Both the position numbers and the translations under genes were made by a program. This document shows positions 60,310-61,513 of a stretch of 61,513 nucleotides of DNA, in pieces. The stretch's first letter is position 1. Each line of letters begins with the position of its first letter. The notes beneath the pieces were generated by a model. The model saw only the letters and a program-made list of their open reading frames with translations. It did no database searches and was not told the origin of the DNA. This stretch comes from a virus. The stretch spans positions 1 through 61,513 of the IMG/VR virus record IMGVR_UViG_3300036770_006790; one strand, written 5' to 3'.

Positions 60310-60675
60310 ATGGAATTTTATATAAAGAAAAACGCCACATTGCCCTTATTGAAAATGTCCGTTGTGAAAGATGGAAGAAGCGATTTTAGGTCTTTTATGG
60401 AAGACCTTGAAAATTATGCTATGTATTTCACGATGTATGATGTCAAAAGTGGTATCGCAAAAATAATAAATGCCCCAGCGGATATTGTTTCTACCGAATC
60501 TGAAAATGAATATTACATATATTATCAATTCAAAGAACGAGACACCAAAACAACAGGTAGATACAAGGGTGAATTTCTTCTTAAAAATACACAGGGTGAT
60601 TTAATACTCCCATTGAGGGAGGAATTATATATAAATGTTTTGGATTCAAACCTAAAACAAACAAAATGTTGCTAA
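60310..60675 (+). CDS. Small structural protein, BppU-like N-terminal domain type
   Basis: I place the start at 60310 (MEFYIKKNATLPLLKMSVVKDG), right after the previous stop. The longer open frame from 60199 is out of frame over the ParB-like gene. The 121-residue chain reads as a beta-sandwich: ENYAMYFTMYDVKSGIAKIINAPADIV, EYYIYYQFKERDTKTTGRYKGEFLL, LILPLREELYINVLDS. This is the pattern of BppU-type baseplate/tail domains of phages. The stop overlaps the convergent dNMP kinase gene by four bases. Confidence 0.65.
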   Translation: MEFYIKKNATLPLLKMSVVKDGRSDFRSFMEDLENYAMYFTMYDVKSGIAKIINAPADIVSTESENEYYIYYQFKERDTKTTGRYKGEFLLKNTQGDLILPLREELYINVLDSNLKQTKCC

Positions 60676-61217
60676 AAAAGGTATTCATCAAAATATTCTT
60701 TAACTGAATTTTTTAGTTCCACTAAATCAGAGAAATTAAATATAACATCCATTTCATAATCATCCAAAGCTAAATCTGAAACATGGGTTCCGTTATTACC
60801 AATGATATTGTTATTTCTTATTACTCTAATAATTTTTCCGCCCAAACCCTCCAATCTCTTTAGTTCATTTAAATATCTAACATCATGAACAATATAATTC
60901 TCTCCGATGTTAAAACTTGTAACCAAAGCATTGACCCATATATCTTGGTCAATAATGTTTCTTAGACCATCACCCACACCTTGCAATACTTGTCTTCTGG
61001 AAATGTTTAAATATGGAGCTTTGTCAAGTTTCCACTCTTGTGAATAGTCTTTTCCCGAAGGAATTTTTTCGTTAGTTATAATTTCATAAACATCTCTAAG
61101 TTTGTCTGCGAAGGCAACTATTTTAAAATCAAATTGTGGATACAATTCTTTTATTATTTTTGCGACTTCGCTCTTACCTGATCCTATTTTACCTGAAATA
61201 CCTATTATCTTTGACAT
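60672..61217 (-). CDS. Deoxynucleoside monophosphate kinase
   Basis: The 181-residue P-loop kinase phosphorylates dNMPs to dNDPs for phage DNA synthesis, as does T4 gp1. Walker A is IIGISGKIGSGKSEVAKI (residues 4-21). LNISRRQVLQGVGDGLRNIIDQDIWVNAL (about 88-117) is the substrate-binding region of phage dNMP kinases, and YIVHDVRYLNELKRL the Walker B-like strand with HDVRY. It is antisense to its neighbours and has a host-type TATATTTG box upstream, in keeping with early expression. Confidence 0.88.
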   Translation of the reverse strand: MSKIIGISGKIGSGKSEVAKIIKELYPQFDFKIVAFADKLRDVYEIITNEKIPSGKDYSQEWKLDKAPYLNISRRQVLQGVGDGLRNIIDQDIWVNALVTSFNIGENYIVHDVRYLNELKRLEGLGGKIIRVIRNNNIIGNNGTHVSDLALDDYEMDVIFNFSDLVELKNSVKEYFDEYLF

Positions 61218-61233
61218 ATTTAATATTTTGAAG

Positions 61234-61241
61234 CAAATATA
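61234..61241 (-). promoter_or_regulatory. Host-type -7 box (TATATTTG on - strand)
   Basis: In gene orientation TATATTTG fits TAnnTTTG and lies 16 bases before the dNMP kinase ATG at 61217. No exact -33 TTTG at the right distance was seen. Confidence 0.4.
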
Positions 61242-61285
61242 GAAAAAATTTTCTTAACCAACTTTCGCAAGAACAATTTTATGCT

Positions 61286-61293
61286 TATTTTTG
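61286..61293 (+). promoter_or_regulatory. Host-type -7 box TATTTTTG
   Basis: TATTTTTG lies 38 bases before the ATG at 61332. TTTC at 61263-61266, 19 bases upstream of it, is an imperfect -33 element. Confidence 0.35.
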
Positions 61294-61331
61294 CGAAAAT
61301 TATTATCTAATGAACCTATAATTATCTTATA

Positions 61332-61513
61332 ATGGAAATCACACCAAGTCAAATCGAAGAATTTCTACACGGAACAAATCCAGACAAACATATTGTATCC
61401 ATAGAGTATGATTATAGAACCAATAAGGTTTTAATACTAAAAGAAATTCCCGGAAGAGGAAAGTGTTATAAAGAAGATAAATTAGTTGCATTTTGTTGGA
61501 TGTCCGACATGGG
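61332..61513 (+). CDS. Partial gene at right edge, possible family B DNA polymerase start
   Basis: The ATG at 61332 opens a frame that runs to the window end without a stop (60 full codons): MEITPSQIEEFLHGTN, then HIVSIEYDYRTNKVLILKEI and KEDKLVAFCWMSDM. The pattern of HIVSIEYDY followed by a charged turn and FxW resembles, from memory, the N-terminus of DNA polymerases in Bacteroidetes T4-like phages. This is a weak identification from a short fragment. A host-type promoter upstream would fit an early replication gene. Confidence 0.4.
   Translation, partial: MEITPSQIEEFLHGTNPDKHIVSIEYDYRTNKVLILKEIPGRGKCYKEDKLVAFCWMSDM

Noticed and set aside
1-61513. tRNA genes, rRNA genes, insertion sequences, integrase or attachment sites
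   Set aside because: No cloverleaf-like segment, transposase, recombinase or flanking repeats were recognised by reading. A tRNA scan could not be run here.

Overview
The window is a piece of a large, strongly AT-rich, T4-like contractile-tailed phage genome, most likely from a phage of Bacteroidetes. T4-type head genes are recognisable in order: terminase large subunit, portal, prohead protease, prohead core/scaffold and major capsid protein. A gp55-like late sigma factor, a PhoH ATPase, a dUTPase and a dNMP kinase are also present. Pointers to a Bacteroidetes host are several TAnnTTTG promoter -7 boxes, leaders without Shine-Dalgarno sequences, two FISUMP-type domains and a small DUF4494-like protein. 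The window begins inside the terminase gene and ends inside an unfinished gene. No tRNA, rRNA, CRISPR array or insertion sequence was seen.

Layout. (1) 1-12409: head morphogenesis, mostly + strand. Terminase and portal each carry an intein, with homing nucleases of different classes. A reverse-strand gene for an ART-like protein sits between the protease and the scaffold. (2) 12507-15960: two free-standing homing-type endonucleases just after the capsid gene, one fused to a Mom-like acyltransferase domain and one Vsr-like. (3) 14031-20731: small accessory proteins on both strands, including tandem zinc-peptidase paralogues, two more ART-like proteins, an HD phosphohydrolase and a lysine/cysteine-rich protein. 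Many start with an amphipathic peptide ending in (L/I)xE, the cleavage signal of T4-type prohead proteases. (4) 20736-26297: tail/baseplate-like structural genes, - strand. (5) 26335-43672: one very long - strand run that mixes the late sigma factor, PhoH, dUTPase and an exonuclease with a surface-sugar locus (GDP-mannose 3,5-epimerase-like enzyme, nucleotide-sugar dehydrogenase, aminotransferase, AMP-ligase, methyltransferases and many glycosyltransferases). (6) 43728-46239: four small - strand genes, probably virion proteins, one WYL-like. (7) 46292-52521: + strand fibre region with a lectin-like protein ending in about 375 residues of Thr-Pro repeats, a second Thr-Pro repeat protein and two FISUMP proteins. 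(8) 52567-59813: + strand glycosyltransferase/methyltransferase operon starting with a GT60-like enzyme. (9) 59835-61513: ParB-like protein, small structural protein, dNMP kinase and the start of a further gene.

How the parts may work together (inference). The gp55-like factor probably drives late genes from a recurrent upstream ATATTTAT motif, while several accessory genes have host-type TAnnTTTG boxes. The prohead protease would mature the capsid protein and could trim the tagged accessory proteins, which would make them packaged and injected cargo like T4 Alt and the internal proteins. The sugar-nucleotide enzymes and glycosyltransferases flank Thr/Pro-repeat fibres. Because GT60 enzymes elsewhere glycosylate hydroxyproline or threonine, the phage may build mucin-like glycosylated fibres. 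A T10 run splits one glycosyltransferase gene and may act as a frameshift or phase switch.
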